DNA of 64,000 bases. Source: Pseudoalteromonas viridis. Its GTDB lineage: Bacteria; Pseudomonadota; Gammaproteobacteria; Enterobacterales; Alteromonadaceae. The translations under genes were made by a program, and so were the position numbers. The notes under the pieces are model-generated. The model worked only from the letters and a program-made list of their open reading frames with translations. It searched no databases and was not told where the DNA came from. The stretch's first letter is position 1. Every line of letters starts with the position of its first letter. The DNA is taken from positions 124,001-188,000 of the forward strand of contig NZ_CP072426.1 in NCBI RefSeq assembly GCF_017742995.1, written 5' to 3'. Shown here one piece after another: positions 26,912 to 35,819 of the stretch.

Positions 26912-27591
26912 GCCTGTCCTCCCAGGCTACGGGCATACAGGCGCGGCGAAAGCTGCCACAGTACGCCCCCAAGCAACAAGGAGCCGTAATAGCGTAAGTA
27001 ACCGTGGGTGCGGAATTTACGCTCATTGTGGACAAAATAACAGCGCCCAAGCCATTGATAACGACCGCCCTGACGCTGACAGCGCACACCCAAGTCGGTA
27101 TCTTCACCACGCAATAATTCCGTGTTGAAGCCCCCTACCGCTTTAAACAAGTCGGCCGACACAAAACAATTTCCACCCATACTCATATGGCGCCGATTAA
27201 AGCGGTTGATATCGGCCGCAACAAACCGACCGAGCCAGTGGCCACTGTCGCTTTTCAGTGGCGCTGTGCCATACACAGCACTGTGACTGCCTTTGCCAAA
27301 CTGAGCAACCTGCGCTGATAGCTGTGCACTGCACACGGTATCAGCATCGAGAAACAGCAGCATGTTGCCACTTGCCTGTGCAGCGCCATAATTACGCGCT
27401 GCTGCGGCAATGCCTGCTGAGATAGTAAATACTTGCTCAGTGTAGGCCCTCGCTACCTGTACAGTTGCATCTAAGCAGGAATCACAGACCACGATCAGCT
27501 CAGTATCCAGAGGTAACTGTTCAACCAATCGCGGCAAAGTCATTGCTAATGTTTTTGCTTCATTGTGAGCCGGCAAAATCACGGACAACAT
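26908..27591 (-). CDS. Glycosyltransferase family 2 (small, cytosolic)
   Basis: The ATG at 27591 has AGAGGTG 4-5 nt upstream, overlapping the stop of the radical SAM gene; a GTG at 27597 is the alternative. The 227-residue protein has a GT-A fold: SVILPAHNEAKTLAMTL, an LFLDADT metal-binding motif, GTAPLKSDSGHW, a GGFNTELLRGEDTDLGVR acceptor region and a conserved RKFRTHGYLRYYG end. It has no clear membrane anchor apart from one hydrophobic patch at the C-terminus. The sugar is unknown. It is translationally coupled to the ABC exporter. Confidence 0.87.
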   Translation of the reverse strand: MLSVILPAHNEAKTLAMTLPRLVEQLPLDTELIVVCDSCLDATVQVARAYTEQVFTISAGIAAAARNYGAAQASGNMLLFLDADTVCSAQLSAQVAQFGKGSHSAVYGTAPLKSDSGHWLGRFVAADINRFNRRHMSMGGNCFVSADLFKAVGGFNTELLRGEDTDLGVRCQRQGGRYQWLGRCYFVHNERKFRTHGYLRYYGSLLLGGVLWQLSPRLYARSLGGQA

Positions 27592-27599
27592 ACGCACCT

Positions 27600-28772
27600 C
27601 TACAGCAAAAAGTTATGTGCATCAGGGCAGGCGTTGAGCACTTTAAGGCTTTTCTGACGCATGGTCTCGGCGGCTCGCTGATAGGGCTCAGACGCAATGA
27701 GTTCCTCAATAGGTGTATCCAGCACATTACCAAAGACCAGATCAGGGAACTGCTTGGTCATCACCAGCTTGCCGCCGATATCAACATCCAGTTTCACGCC
27801 CATTTTGAGATAATGTGGCCGTGCCGGCATTTTGCCGCGATAGTACTGACGGATTTCGTCCGCATCATAATCCGGCCCGAACAACACCGGGATCTGGGCC
27901 GGATAAGCACGCAGTTTTTCGATGGTGTCTATCACCTGCTCAATATAATCCGGGCGAAAATCGCCCATATCGAAGCCAGTATAGGAGTTGGGCACTGTGT
28001 CATAGTCTTCACAAAAGCGGTGGTATTCGCTGCGCGCCATCATGTCCACGACCCACAGATGGTTGTAGATCATCCAGTCCACGCCCGCCTGCTCACACTC
28101 ATTGAGCAGCTCAGTGGCCCGGTCGAGGTTTTTGGCCATCATGGTGTTTTCTACCCCTATCAACCACTGCTTGCCCGCTTTTTTGCCATCTGCCAGCAAC
28201 TTAATACCGGCCATGGTTTTGTTGTAGGTGCCTTTGCCCCGGATCGAGTCATGGATGTCTTTTGGTCCGTCGATGGAAATCAAAAAGGCCAGCTGATCAT
28301 GATACTTACTCAATACCTCAAAGTGACGCTTGATCATCAAGCCATTCGTACAGATATAAATAAAGCATCCGGCTTCAGCCAGGCGGCTGAGAAACTTTGG
28401 AAAATCAGGGTGTAAAGTGGGTTCTCCCCCGGTCAATATGATGTCGCAGCGCTGACGCTCAACAAAATCAAATAAATGACCGCTCTGCTCATACGGAATG
28501 GCCGTGGGATCCAGGCCATGGTGAAAACCGGTTTCACGCCACTGGAAACACTGCTCACAACGCAAGTTGCAGCTGCTCGTCATTTTAATTACCAGTTTGC
28601 AGATGTTCTCAGCTTCAATTTTTCCGCTCGCGGCATAGCGTCTGAGGGCGTTTGCCACGCGCTCGGTGCTGGCCTGATGGTGGGCAGTAAACCCTGGGTT
28701 TCTGGCCATAAAGTTCTGATGTGCCTGCGGTAATTCGCTGACTGCCAGTTGCGTGGCTTTCTTAGTCCACAT
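27600..28772 (-). CDS. Radical SAM protein
   Basis: The 390-residue product has the radical SAM cluster CNLRCEQC (Cys 68, 72 and 75, spacing CX3CX2C) and the SAM-binding LTGGEP motif near 113-118. Its C-terminal end looks like the tail of a SPASM domain (FGNVLDTPIEELIAS, then LNACPDAHN), but only one Cys remains there, so a full auxiliary cluster is unlikely. It should do radical chemistry on a peptide, sugar or aminoacyl intermediate made by the neighbouring enzymes. No precursor peptide gene is visible in this operon. The gene lies 17 nt after the GT28-like gene and 8 nt before the next start. Confidence 0.9.
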   Translation of the reverse strand: MWTKKATQLAVSELPQAHQNFMARNPGFTAHHQASTERVANALRRYAASGKIEAENICKLVIKMTSSCNLRCEQCFQWRETGFHHGLDPTAIPYEQSGHLFDFVERQRCDIILTGGEPTLHPDFPKFLSRLAEAGCFIYICTNGLMIKRHFEVLSKYHDQLAFLISIDGPKDIHDSIRGKGTYNKTMAGIKLLADGKKAGKQWLIGVENTMMAKNLDRATELLNECEQAGVDWMIYNHLWVVDMMARSEYHRFCEDYDTVPNSYTGFDMGDFRPDYIEQVIDTIEKLRAYPAQIPVLFGPDYDADEIRQYYRGKMPARPHYLKMGVKLDVDIGGKLVMTKQFPDLVFGNVLDTPIEELIASEPYQRAAETMRQKSLKVLNACPDAHNFLL

Positions 28773-28789
28773 AGTCGACTCCTACAATA

Positions 28790-29878
28790 TTATTTGCTAC
28801 TTGCGAGTAAATGATGACAAATCTGTTGTGATGCATTGGCATTAACCAATGTGGCAGCTCTCATGCTGATTTGGCTGCGCAATGTGCTTGACCCCTGAAT
28901 GCGGCTGAGCAGATCTCTGAGCTGCTCGTCATTGTGGGCATTGAGCGCGGCGCCCTGCGCCACAAACACGGCGCGATTGTGCTGCTCTTGCCCGGGCAAA
29001 GCGCCATGAATGATCAGGCAGGTATTGGCCAGCGCCGCCTCGGTTAAAGTCAGGCCGCCAGCTTTCGTGATGATGATGTCGGCCTGGGCGTAATAGGGCT
29101 GCATGTCCGACACAAACCCAGCCAGCCGCAGTTGTTGCTGAGCAATCTGTTGTTCAAAGCGTGCCTGCAACTGCTGCTGTAACGTCTCGTTCTGACCACA
29201 AATAACGGTCACCGTGCCTGATGGGTTTTGCGCCAGTAATAAAGCCACCGTTGCAGGTGAGATCCCCAGCCCCCAGCCACCGCCACAAAGCAGTATGTTC
29301 AGGTTCGCGTTGTTTTGCTCATTTGTTGCTGTTAAATCGGGCGTTACCTCGGTGGGGATCCCGAGCGGTAATATCTCGGTCCCTCTGGCGCGATGCCAGT
29401 CCAGTACGGGGTGACTGTACTGATGAGAAACAAACAACTGAGTGAGCGCAGTCCGCCAGCCGTTGGATATTTGATAGTCTCCCAGCACACCACTGACTTC
29501 GACCTTGTGCCCGGCCAGTTTTGCATAATAACGGGCAAAAAAAGCGCCATAATAGCTACACGCCACCACCTGTTTGTGACGGCGGATCACCGCTTTGGCC
29601 TCATCGAGCTTGTCATTACCTTTAAGTGCCAGCCACAGTGGTAACAATCGGTAAAGAAACGGATAAAACCAACGGCTGGCATACAATTTACTGTGATGTT
29701 GCTTACCCGACATGCACCACTGGTAATACTGGCCAAACAGCAAGTCAGACAGCCACTGTGGCAATAACTCGGACACAGACATCAGTTCAACCGCTTTGCC
29801 TTGTTTGCGAAAACGGCTTGCCAAAGCCTCAGCCAGTGCCCGTGAGCCAGCGCCGGATTCCACATATAGCAGTAACAT
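28790..29878 (-). CDS. GT28-like glycosyltransferase (MurG/MGDG-synthase fold)
   Basis: The ATG at 29878 is 1 nt beyond the preceding stop, giving 362 residues. The N-terminal half has VESGAGSRALAEALA and a conserved central region. The C-terminal half has LLCGGGWGLG, FVSDMQPYYAQADIIITKAGGLTLTEALA-like sequence and LPGQEQHNR, the UDP-sugar-binding layout of GT28 (MurG, MGDG synthase). It probably adds a sugar from a UDP donor to a lipid or carrier-bound acceptor at the membrane. It is the second gene of the eight-gene operon. The acceptor is unknown. Confidence 0.83.
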   Translation of the reverse strand: MLLLYVESGAGSRALAEALASRFRKQGKAVELMSVSELLPQWLSDLLFGQYYQWCMSGKQHHSKLYASRWFYPFLYRLLPLWLALKGNDKLDEAKAVIRRHKQVVACSYYGAFFARYYAKLAGHKVEVSGVLGDYQISNGWRTALTQLFVSHQYSHPVLDWHRARGTEILPLGIPTEVTPDLTATNEQNNANLNILLCGGGWGLGISPATVALLLAQNPSGTVTVICGQNETLQQQLQARFEQQIAQQQLRLAGFVSDMQPYYAQADIIITKAGGLTLTEAALANTCLIIHGALPGQEQHNRAVFVAQGAALNAHNDEQLRDLLSRIQGSSTLRSQISMRAATLVNANASQQICHHLLASSK

Positions 29879-29879
29879 A

Positions 29880-30488
29880 CTACTGAACCCGCTCAAGTGG
29901 CCGCGTGGTGTTCAGCCACAAAGCCCTTACTTCAGCCAGCTCCAGTTTCATCACCACCATGTCCTGCTGCGGGCCATAAAAATTTTCAAAACGACCCAGC
30001 GCGGTAAACTGTAAAGAGTGATAAATATTAAGAATGTTCGACTGCTTGGTGTCGGCAAATACCTCAATGTACAGCTCTTCATAACTGGTTTCTTCCAGCA
30101 AGACTTTTAGGGTATCGAGCAGCATGGCCATTTTTATCAGAGGCGAGACAGCCTGATCGGCAACAAACCAGCCACCCCAGACGATGCTTTTTGGGTCCCA
30201 CAGGCGATAATGATAACCGGACATGCCAACCAGCTGCTCGCCCTGTTTAAAGCACCAGTAGTGACGACCATTGTCTATCCCTGCCGCCAGACAACGACGA
30301 TGAAACTCAATGGTGCGTATGGTGTCTTCGTTCAGTCCGTCCACCATTGCATGCTCGATAAACTCCAGTTGCTCATCGCCAAATGACACCGCTGTCTTTT
30401 TAAGGCGCTGATGATGCATAAAGCGCTCGGTACGGCGCATTTTTTGTACCAAAAGTTCTGCTCTGCGATCTTTAAATTGCTGTTCCAT
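29880..30488 (-). CDS. GNAT-like N-acyltransferase, first gene of the biosynthetic operon
   Basis: The ATG at 30488 (202 residues) is preferred; the reading from TTG at 30530 lacks support, and GGGTGG precedes the ATG. The protein has a GNAT-like centre (HYWCFKQGEQLVGMSGYHYRL; LYIEVFADTKQSNILNIYHSLQF) with the usual motif B ending. The acetyl-CoA loop is weak, so it may use another acyl donor or be degenerate. Transcription of the operon must begin upstream of it, in or near the tandem repeat array. It could acylate the final product for self-protection or as a tailoring step; this is inference. Confidence 0.72.
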   Translation of the reverse strand: MEQQFKDRRAELLVQKMRRTERFMHHQRLKKTAVSFGDEQLEFIEHAMVDGLNEDTIRTIEFHRRCLAAGIDNGRHYWCFKQGEQLVGMSGYHYRLWDPKSIVWGGWFVADQAVSPLIKMAMLLDTLKVLLEETSYEELYIEVFADTKQSNILNIYHSLQFTALGRFENFYGPQQDMVVMKLELAEVRALWLNTTRPLERVQ

Positions 30489-30806
30489 ATCCGGCCACCC
30501 ATTGTGTTGCTTTGCTTTGATTGCCTGCAAGTTATTATAAGTATTGGATAAAATCGCTTATGAAAAAGTGATGAATGGTTATGAGAGCACTATGAAGGCT
30601 GAGCAATGGTTATTCTAACTGATGATAAAACAGCCCGTTTTAAAGCCATTAACATGGTGTTTTTTGCTTAACATTGGGCTGTAAACCCGGCCTTATTTCT
30701 GAGCGGAAAAAGTACGATTTCCTGTATTGTATTAACTGACACTCTCGCTAAAAAAGATGCCTGTCAGGACGACAAACAAGCTACGCATTTGCTGGCTGAT
30801 AACAGG
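30489..30806. other. Upstream region of the biosynthetic operon
   Basis: About 320 bp lie between the first operon gene and the tandem array. I see no ORF worth calling. The minus-strand promoter of the operon is expected here. The sequence is rich in A and T near 30530-30700, but I cannot name a -35/-10 pair with confidence. Confidence 0.45.
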
Positions 30807-31763
30807 CACATTGCAGTTATGCCAGCACCCCTGTGTTATACCGGCCTTGCGCCGGTATCTGTTTGCAGTCTACTGTTATGATTGGATAAATACCTTATCA
30901 ACCAAGTCGTCTGAAACCAGATCTCGTGTCGAGCACGGGATGACGGGTGAACAGGGTCAGGTTTGCGGTGCGTTGTGAGTCATTCCAAGCGTCTGCGCTT
31001 TGTAATCAAACACCCGCCAAAGCTGAGAGTAAACACATTGCGTTTATGCCAGCTCCGGCGTCATACCGGCCTTGCGCCGGTATCTGTTTGCAGTCTACTG
31101 TTATGATTGGATAAATACCTTATCGACCAAGTCGTCTGAAGCAAGATCCCGTGTCGAGCACGGGATGACGGATGAACAGGGTCAGGCTTGCGGTGCGTTG
31201 TGAGTCATTCCAAGCGTCTGCGCTTCGCAACTAAACACCTGCTAGGGCTGAAATACAACACATTGCATTCAAACCACCTCATCTGTGTCATACCGGCCTT
31301 GCGCCGGTATCTGTTTGTAGACGACGGCAAGTCTGGACAAATACCTTATCAACCAAGTCGTCTGAAACCAGATCTCGTGTCGAGCACGGGATGACGGGTG
31401 AAAAGGGTACGGTTTGCGGTGCGTTGTGAAACATACTAAGCGTCTGCGCTTCGCAACTAAACACCTGCCAAAGCTGAGAGTAAACACATTGCATTCAAAC
31501 CATTTCATCTGTGTCATACCGGCCTTGCGCAGGTATCTGCTTACAGTCTACTGTTATGATTGGATAAATACCTTATCAACCAAGCCGTCTGGAGCAAGAT
31601 CCCGTGTCAAGCAAGGGATGACGGATGAAAGGGGCCAGGTTTATAGTGCGTAGTGAAGCATTCTAAGCGTCTGCGCTTCGCAATCAAACACCCGCCAAAG
31701 CTGAGATTAGACACATTGCGTTCATGTCAGCTCTCAGCGCCATACCGGCCCTGAGCCCGCGAG
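30807..31763. repeat. Tandem array of ~226-bp units, each with two REP-like hairpins
   Basis: Four full units with a degenerate fifth end are present, with periods of 225, 227 and 226 bp. Hairpin A (ATACCGGC-CTTGC-GCCGGTAT) lies at 30838-30858, 31063-31083, 31290-31310 and 31516-31536, with a decayed copy from 31742. Hairpin B (ATCCCGTG-TCGAG-CACGGGAT) lies at 30921-30941, 31146-31166, 31372-31392 and 31599-31619. Hairpin A is preceded by GTCAT or a variant and followed by CTG. Hairpin B has the same GTCAT head on the opposite strand, so each unit holds an inverted pair, like a BIME built from REP elements. Short ORFs in the array are repeat-derived and not genes. Confidence 0.88.
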
Positions 31764-31795
31764 CAAAACAAGTGCAAAACGCTAAACAGGTCACA

Positions 31796-32608
31796 TCACC
31801 GCTTTGGACACACCACTTTCTCGGCTTTTAGATGATACATTTCAATATCCGGATGACTAAAGAACCCCACTTCCCAGGGGTTTTTAGAGATAAACAACTC
31901 TCTCACTTCATTAAACAAAGCACTGCTCGTGGCTATCTGATGCACCCGCCCGGTGATAATGGAGTAGTTCCATTCAACATAGTTTTCAAAGGTAAAACTG
32001 GCACGATTGTCGATGGCAAAGTAACACTGATTATCGCGCTTCATCAGGCTGGACTTAAAGGTCTGTGGCAGGGTGATAAAAAAGATATCGTCATCAGTAC
32101 TGGATAAAAACGCCATCACGGTAGTGTGTGGTTGCGACTGTGCTTTGGTGATCAGCACGCCGACTTTGTTGTCGTGCTCTTCTTCGTCCATTACGGGCGT
32201 TGCAGTTAAAGGCGTGCAGGGTAAGGGATTTTGTACACGCGGGTCTTCCGGGAATTCATACCCCGGTGCACGATATTCCAGCGCAACCGAAATCCCGTAA
32301 TACACCTGATACTCGACAGGCGACAGGGTGACATCGGTCTCGTTCAGGGCGGTTATCCGGCCTTTGTACGATAAGCGATAAACACTCAATTCAGCGTCAT
32401 ATTCGCTGACCCCGGTGCGGTTATCCAGATGCACAGTGACCAGATCGCCAACACGCAATGCGTGACTTTCTCTGAGCTGGAGCAAAAGCTGGTTGTCATC
32501 ATCTATTTGCGCAAAACAGATAAAGACATCAATGCCGCCAAGGTGAGTCTGGTAAGCCGACGCAACGGCAATCACAGGTGATGGAATAAACTGATTTAAA
32601 GACGACAT
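31796..32608 (-). CDS. Hypothetical protein with PNPOx-like split-barrel C-terminal domain
   Basis: The ATG at 32608 follows GGGAGTGTT, giving 270 residues. The C-terminal ~130 residues look like a pyridoxamine-phosphate-oxidase-type split barrel: TTVMAFLSSTDDDIFFITLP, SSLMKRDNQCYFAIDNRASF, WNYSIITGRVHQIA, then a LFISKNPWEVGFFSHPDIEMYHLKA end. The N-terminal half is acidic and beta-rich and I do not recognise it. Flavin or haem binding is possible for the barrel but no diagnostic residues prove it. It stands alone, transcribed toward the repeat array. Confidence 0.6.
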   Translation of the reverse strand: MSSLNQFIPSPVIAVASAYQTHLGGIDVFICFAQIDDDNQLLLQLRESHALRVGDLVTVHLDNRTGVSEYDAELSVYRLSYKGRITALNETDVTLSPVEYQVYYGISVALEYRAPGYEFPEDPRVQNPLPCTPLTATPVMDEEEHDNKVGVLITKAQSQPHTTVMAFLSSTDDDIFFITLPQTFKSSLMKRDNQCYFAIDNRASFTFENYVEWNYSIITGRVHQIATSSALFNEVRELFISKNPWEVGFFSHPDIEMYHLKAEKVVCPKR

Positions 32609-32799
32609 AACACTCCCTTGAAACTGGGTTAGCAAGCAAAATCGAACACTTTAACTCTAGCATATACACGTCGCAGGGTACGCTATACATCACGCACAAC
32701 CATTCTTATTTACAGAATGATAGTGACGATATTCGCACATTTTATTCTTTTTAGCGAAGCGGTAGAGTAGCACTATCACAGTTTAGGAGCATCATCATT

Positions 32800-33492
32800 A
32801 TGCCATCAATTCGTCGTGGCTCAGAGCGGGGCCAGGTTAGCTTGGGTTGGTTACAAAGCCTGCATACTTTTTCATTTGGTCATTACTACGACCCAGAGCA
32901 TATGGGGTTTTCCGTATTACGCGTTATCAACGACGATACGGTGGCGCCCGGTATGGGGTTTGATACTCACGGGCATCGCGACATGGAGATTGTTTCGTAC
33001 GTGCTGCAAGGTGCATTGGAGCACAAAGACAGTAAAGGCAATCATCACATCATTCCGGCCGGCGAAGTGCAGCTGATGAGTGCAGGCACCGGGATCGCGC
33101 ATTCCGAGTACAATTATTTTGCCACAGAGCCAACCCGCTTTTTACAGATCTGGATCCGGCCTGGCGCAAAAGGGCTGAGCCCCGGTTATGCGCAAGCCTG
33201 CATCAAACAAAATGGGGCGCTGACGCCACTGGTCACGCCCGATGGTAAGGGTGATTCACTAATGATCCATCAGGATGCCAGCCTGTATCGTTTGCAGTTA
33301 TCTGCCGGTGACACTATTACCCTGAATACGCACAATCGCTGGGGTTATCTGCACCTGATTGAGGGCGCAGCTCAAACCACTCAAACGCAGCTAGATAGCG
33401 GGGACGCGATGGGCCTGACTGCGCAGGAGTCAGTAACGCTGACGGCGAAGTCCCCACTCGAAGCACTGTGGTTTGAATTGCCGCCTGGCTAA
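32800..33492 (+). CDS. Pirin family protein (bicupin)
   Basis: The 230-residue product has the pirin N-terminal cupin: HTFSFGHYYDPEHMGF, then GFDTHGHRDMEIVSYVLQG with metal-ligand His residues. A GEVQLMSAGTGIAHSEYN block supplies the remaining His and Glu ligands. This matches YhhW/YhaK-type bacterial pirins, some of which act as quercetin 2,3-dioxygenases or redox sensors. TTTAGGAG precedes the ATG. Length is normal for the family. The physiological substrate is unknown. Confidence 0.92.
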   Translation: MPSIRRGSERGQVSLGWLQSLHTFSFGHYYDPEHMGFSVLRVINDDTVAPGMGFDTHGHRDMEIVSYVLQGALEHKDSKGNHHIIPAGEVQLMSAGTGIAHSEYNYFATEPTRFLQIWIRPGAKGLSPGYAQACIKQNGALTPLVTPDGKGDSLMIHQDASLYRLQLSAGDTITLNTHNRWGYLHLIEGAAQTTQTQLDSGDAMGLTAQESVTLTAKSPLEALWFELPPG

Positions 33493-33590
33493 GTTGCGCT
33501 ATCCGCAACGATCCCTTAGGGTAGAGGCTGCACCTGAAATGAAAACAAGCACAATGTAAGTGCTTACAAACTTTGTGTAAAAGGAATAAC

Positions 33591-33752
33591 ATGCCAATAT
33601 CTCTGCCAAGCTTGCCGCCACATCAACTTATACGTTTGAGTGGTTCATTCCGAGACTATACGGGTCCCGCGTGTTTACTCAAAAGCTAGCACAGTGAAAG
33701 CACGACCTTTGACGCACTCGGCGGACATGTCATCACCAATGGCGCACTGACT
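33591..33752 (+). pseudogene. In-frame 5' fragment of the following gene, closed by TAG
   Basis: An ATG at 33591 with AAGGAATAAC just upstream opens a frame that is collinear with the large gene at 33753. After 32 codons it meets a TAG at 33687-33689. Downstream of the TAG the same frame reads on without another stop through 21 codons (for example TTFDALGGHVITNGALTVTLLD) into the large ORF. The upstream ATG has a much better ribosome site than the GTG at 33753. A single nonsense change (for example CAG to TAG) in a longer gene explains this best; a sequencing error is the alternative. Confidence 0.6.
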
Positions 33753-35792
33753 GTGACGCTGTTAGATCGACCGGTTCACATGCAAGCTCCGGCAGAGCAG
33801 CCAGCAACGCCCTGGCTCAGTTACCAAATGTCGGCGTTACTTGCAGGCGCCGCAGCACTTCCCCTGCAACAGGTGTCCAATATATCGGGCCAGGCTGATA
33901 CACAGATACAGTTGGCGGCTTGCCTGAGCACCCGCCCCGATGCCGTCATCGCAGATACGCTCATCGCACATGGTGCCACTCTGCCCTGCATTTTTTCCTG
34001 CGAGGATGTGAAAGCGCTTGAGCCCGGCGAATCGCTGAGTCTGGATACGCAGGGTACCTTATTGCTCAACACCTGCGTCAAATGGAGTGAGCTATTGTGC
34101 CAGAACTTTCATCTATTCAGTCGCTGGCTTGGACAAGGTGAGTTACTGGACCTGTCGTTTGATGCCAACCTGACGGCCAGCCTTGAGGTCGCTGTCCGGG
34201 GCGGCCATCAGATTATATTTTCAAGGTCCGTCGAAGCGCCACATACCCTGCGCCTGAGCTACACCAAGTCGGGTGTCCACGGCACTCAGAGCACAACGGG
34301 GGCCAAGATCACCGCGCAATTTCGCGATTCAGCTGCGTTTCAGGCGACCTACACGGCCATGGTACAGGCAATCTTTCAGCGCTCTGCACAAGACATAGAG
34401 GCACTGACAGAAAAACTGTCTATCACTCCCCTGCCTGCGAACCTGGTGCCCACTGTAAAAGCCTTGCTGAAGCGACTGGGGCTGGACAGACTCGAACAGC
34501 TAAGGCCACGTATCACACAAATACAGCAGGACCTCAAAACCACGATCCGCAAGGCTGCGCAATCTGGTTTAGAGCTAAGCTTTTACTACCAGTACAATCG
34601 AATACAAACACATCAGGCACTCGTACAATTAACTGTGAGTGACCAAGCGCTCACGCCGGCCCTGCACAAAGCTGCGCTCAGCGGCAAGCTGCTGAGCCAA
34701 TTGCATAAACACCAGACGCAGGTTAATGTTGAGCAGTTTTTCAATCAATGTGCCACACAGCTCAATCAGAGCTGGAGGTTTCACTTAAACCTGTTTTCAT
34801 GGCAGGCGATGAGCCGCGAAGACGCTGCGTTTCGCGTTACCACCACGGAAAATGTGCATGGAGAGGTCACTCTGACTGGACAGGGCCTGCGAAGCTACCA
34901 GGATCAGGTGGGCGACATGAAGCGTCGATTTTATCTGGACTTTGCAGCTTGCATGCCGACCTTCAGGCCCCCGAACTTAATTTCAATGCGAGACTTTGAG
35001 CTCAACCTGACGCTGGCAAGCACCACACAACATGCCAGTCTGGATGAAAAAACCGCCTGTCAGCTGGCTGATGAGCTGGCTATCTGGGGGCTCATAGCGC
35101 CCGGAGAAGTCGATAACGTTGCCAAACGGCTCTATCTGACACTCAAAGAGCAGCCGGACGTACAGCTCACACAAACACTGACCTTGCCCGGTCACGTGTT
35201 CCGAGACTTGCTGCCAACACTGGCAGACGCCAGCGCCTTCAGGCTGGCCCAAGCGCTGGCTGCAGCTTTGCCTCGCCACAATCAGCTCCCCGAGTGTCGA
35301 GCCAACCCACTGGTAAGATGCGCTTTTTATGCACCCGCGTTTGAGCACTACCTGAGCGCTGACAAGCCAAAGCCGGAGCACCTGATAGAATTTGCTATCA
35401 CCCGCCTTGCGCAACTCAGGCAACATGAGAGTGCACATAAAGAGCGAGACTGGCGCAACAAACCGGGCCCGACGCTTGGCAGGGTGATGCAGATGCACCC
35501 CACATTAAAGGCGGATCTGGATAGCCTGATTAAGGGTATGCAACAACTGAACGAAGACGCAAATCTAAATGGCGACCCGGCTGTACTCAAAGAGATTTAT
35601 CAGCAATTCGACAATATGGGCGCACAGCACTTCTATATGCGCTTTTTTGCTTACTACTTACAACTGAGCTTTGCAGAGCTGGGCGATGAACTGGGCGTTT
35701 TGCACACCACAGGAGTGATTGAGTTTGGCCCGCAAGCCACAAGACAAGCCTGGTTGCTGACAGGCACTTCGCCAACGCGTCATGCGCTGTAA
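33753..35792 (+). CDS. Large hypothetical protein, probably 5'-truncated by a nonsense codon
   Basis: The open part encodes 679 residues from a GTG without a clear Shine-Dalgarno. It is cytosolic in character: no signal peptide, no membrane segment, beta-rich first third, then long helical segments with an Arg/Gln-rich stretch (RPRITQIQQDLKTTIRKAAQ). I do not recognise a family. In-frame coding potential continues upstream to an ATG at 33591 but is interrupted by a TAG. The intact protein would be about 733 residues. It follows the pirin gene on the same strand by about 100 nt, and ends 27 nt before the stop of the convergent GST. Expression from the internal GTG is uncertain. Confidence 0.65.
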   Translation: MTLLDRPVHMQAPAEQPATPWLSYQMSALLAGAAALPLQQVSNISGQADTQIQLAACLSTRPDAVIADTLIAHGATLPCIFSCEDVKALEPGESLSLDTQGTLLLNTCVKWSELLCQNFHLFSRWLGQGELLDLSFDANLTASLEVAVRGGHQIIFSRSVEAPHTLRLSYTKSGVHGTQSTTGAKITAQFRDSAAFQATYTAMVQAIFQRSAQDIEALTEKLSITPLPANLVPTVKALLKRLGLDRLEQLRPRITQIQQDLKTTIRKAAQSGLELSFYYQYNRIQTHQALVQLTVSDQALTPALHKAALSGKLLSQLHKHQTQVNVEQFFNQCATQLNQSWRFHLNLFSWQAMSREDAAFRVTTTENVHGEVTLTGQGLRSYQDQVGDMKRRFYLDFAACMPTFRPPNLISMRDFELNLTLASTTQHASLDEKTACQLADELAIWGLIAPGEVDNVAKRLYLTLKEQPDVQLTQTLTLPGHVFRDLLPTLADASAFRLAQALAAALPRHNQLPECRANPLVRCAFYAPAFEHYLSADKPKPEHLIEFAITRLAQLRQHESAHKERDWRNKPGPTLGRVMQMHPTLKADLDSLIKGMQQLNEDANLNGDPAVLKEIYQQFDNMGAQHFYMRFFAYYLQLSFAELGDELGVLHTTGVIEFGPQATRQAWLLTGTSPTRHAL

Positions 35793-35819
35793 CCGTCACG
35801 TTGGCAAGCAGTAATAGGC

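Noticed and set aside
30757..31653. Several short ORFs with similar peptides in the 30.8-31.7 kb region
   Set aside because: They are translations of the tandem repeat units, contain the hairpins in frame and have no ribosome sites.
30807..31763. CRISPR-like array
   Set aside because: The units are ~226 bp and almost identical over their whole length; there are no short repeats with variable spacers and no cas genes.
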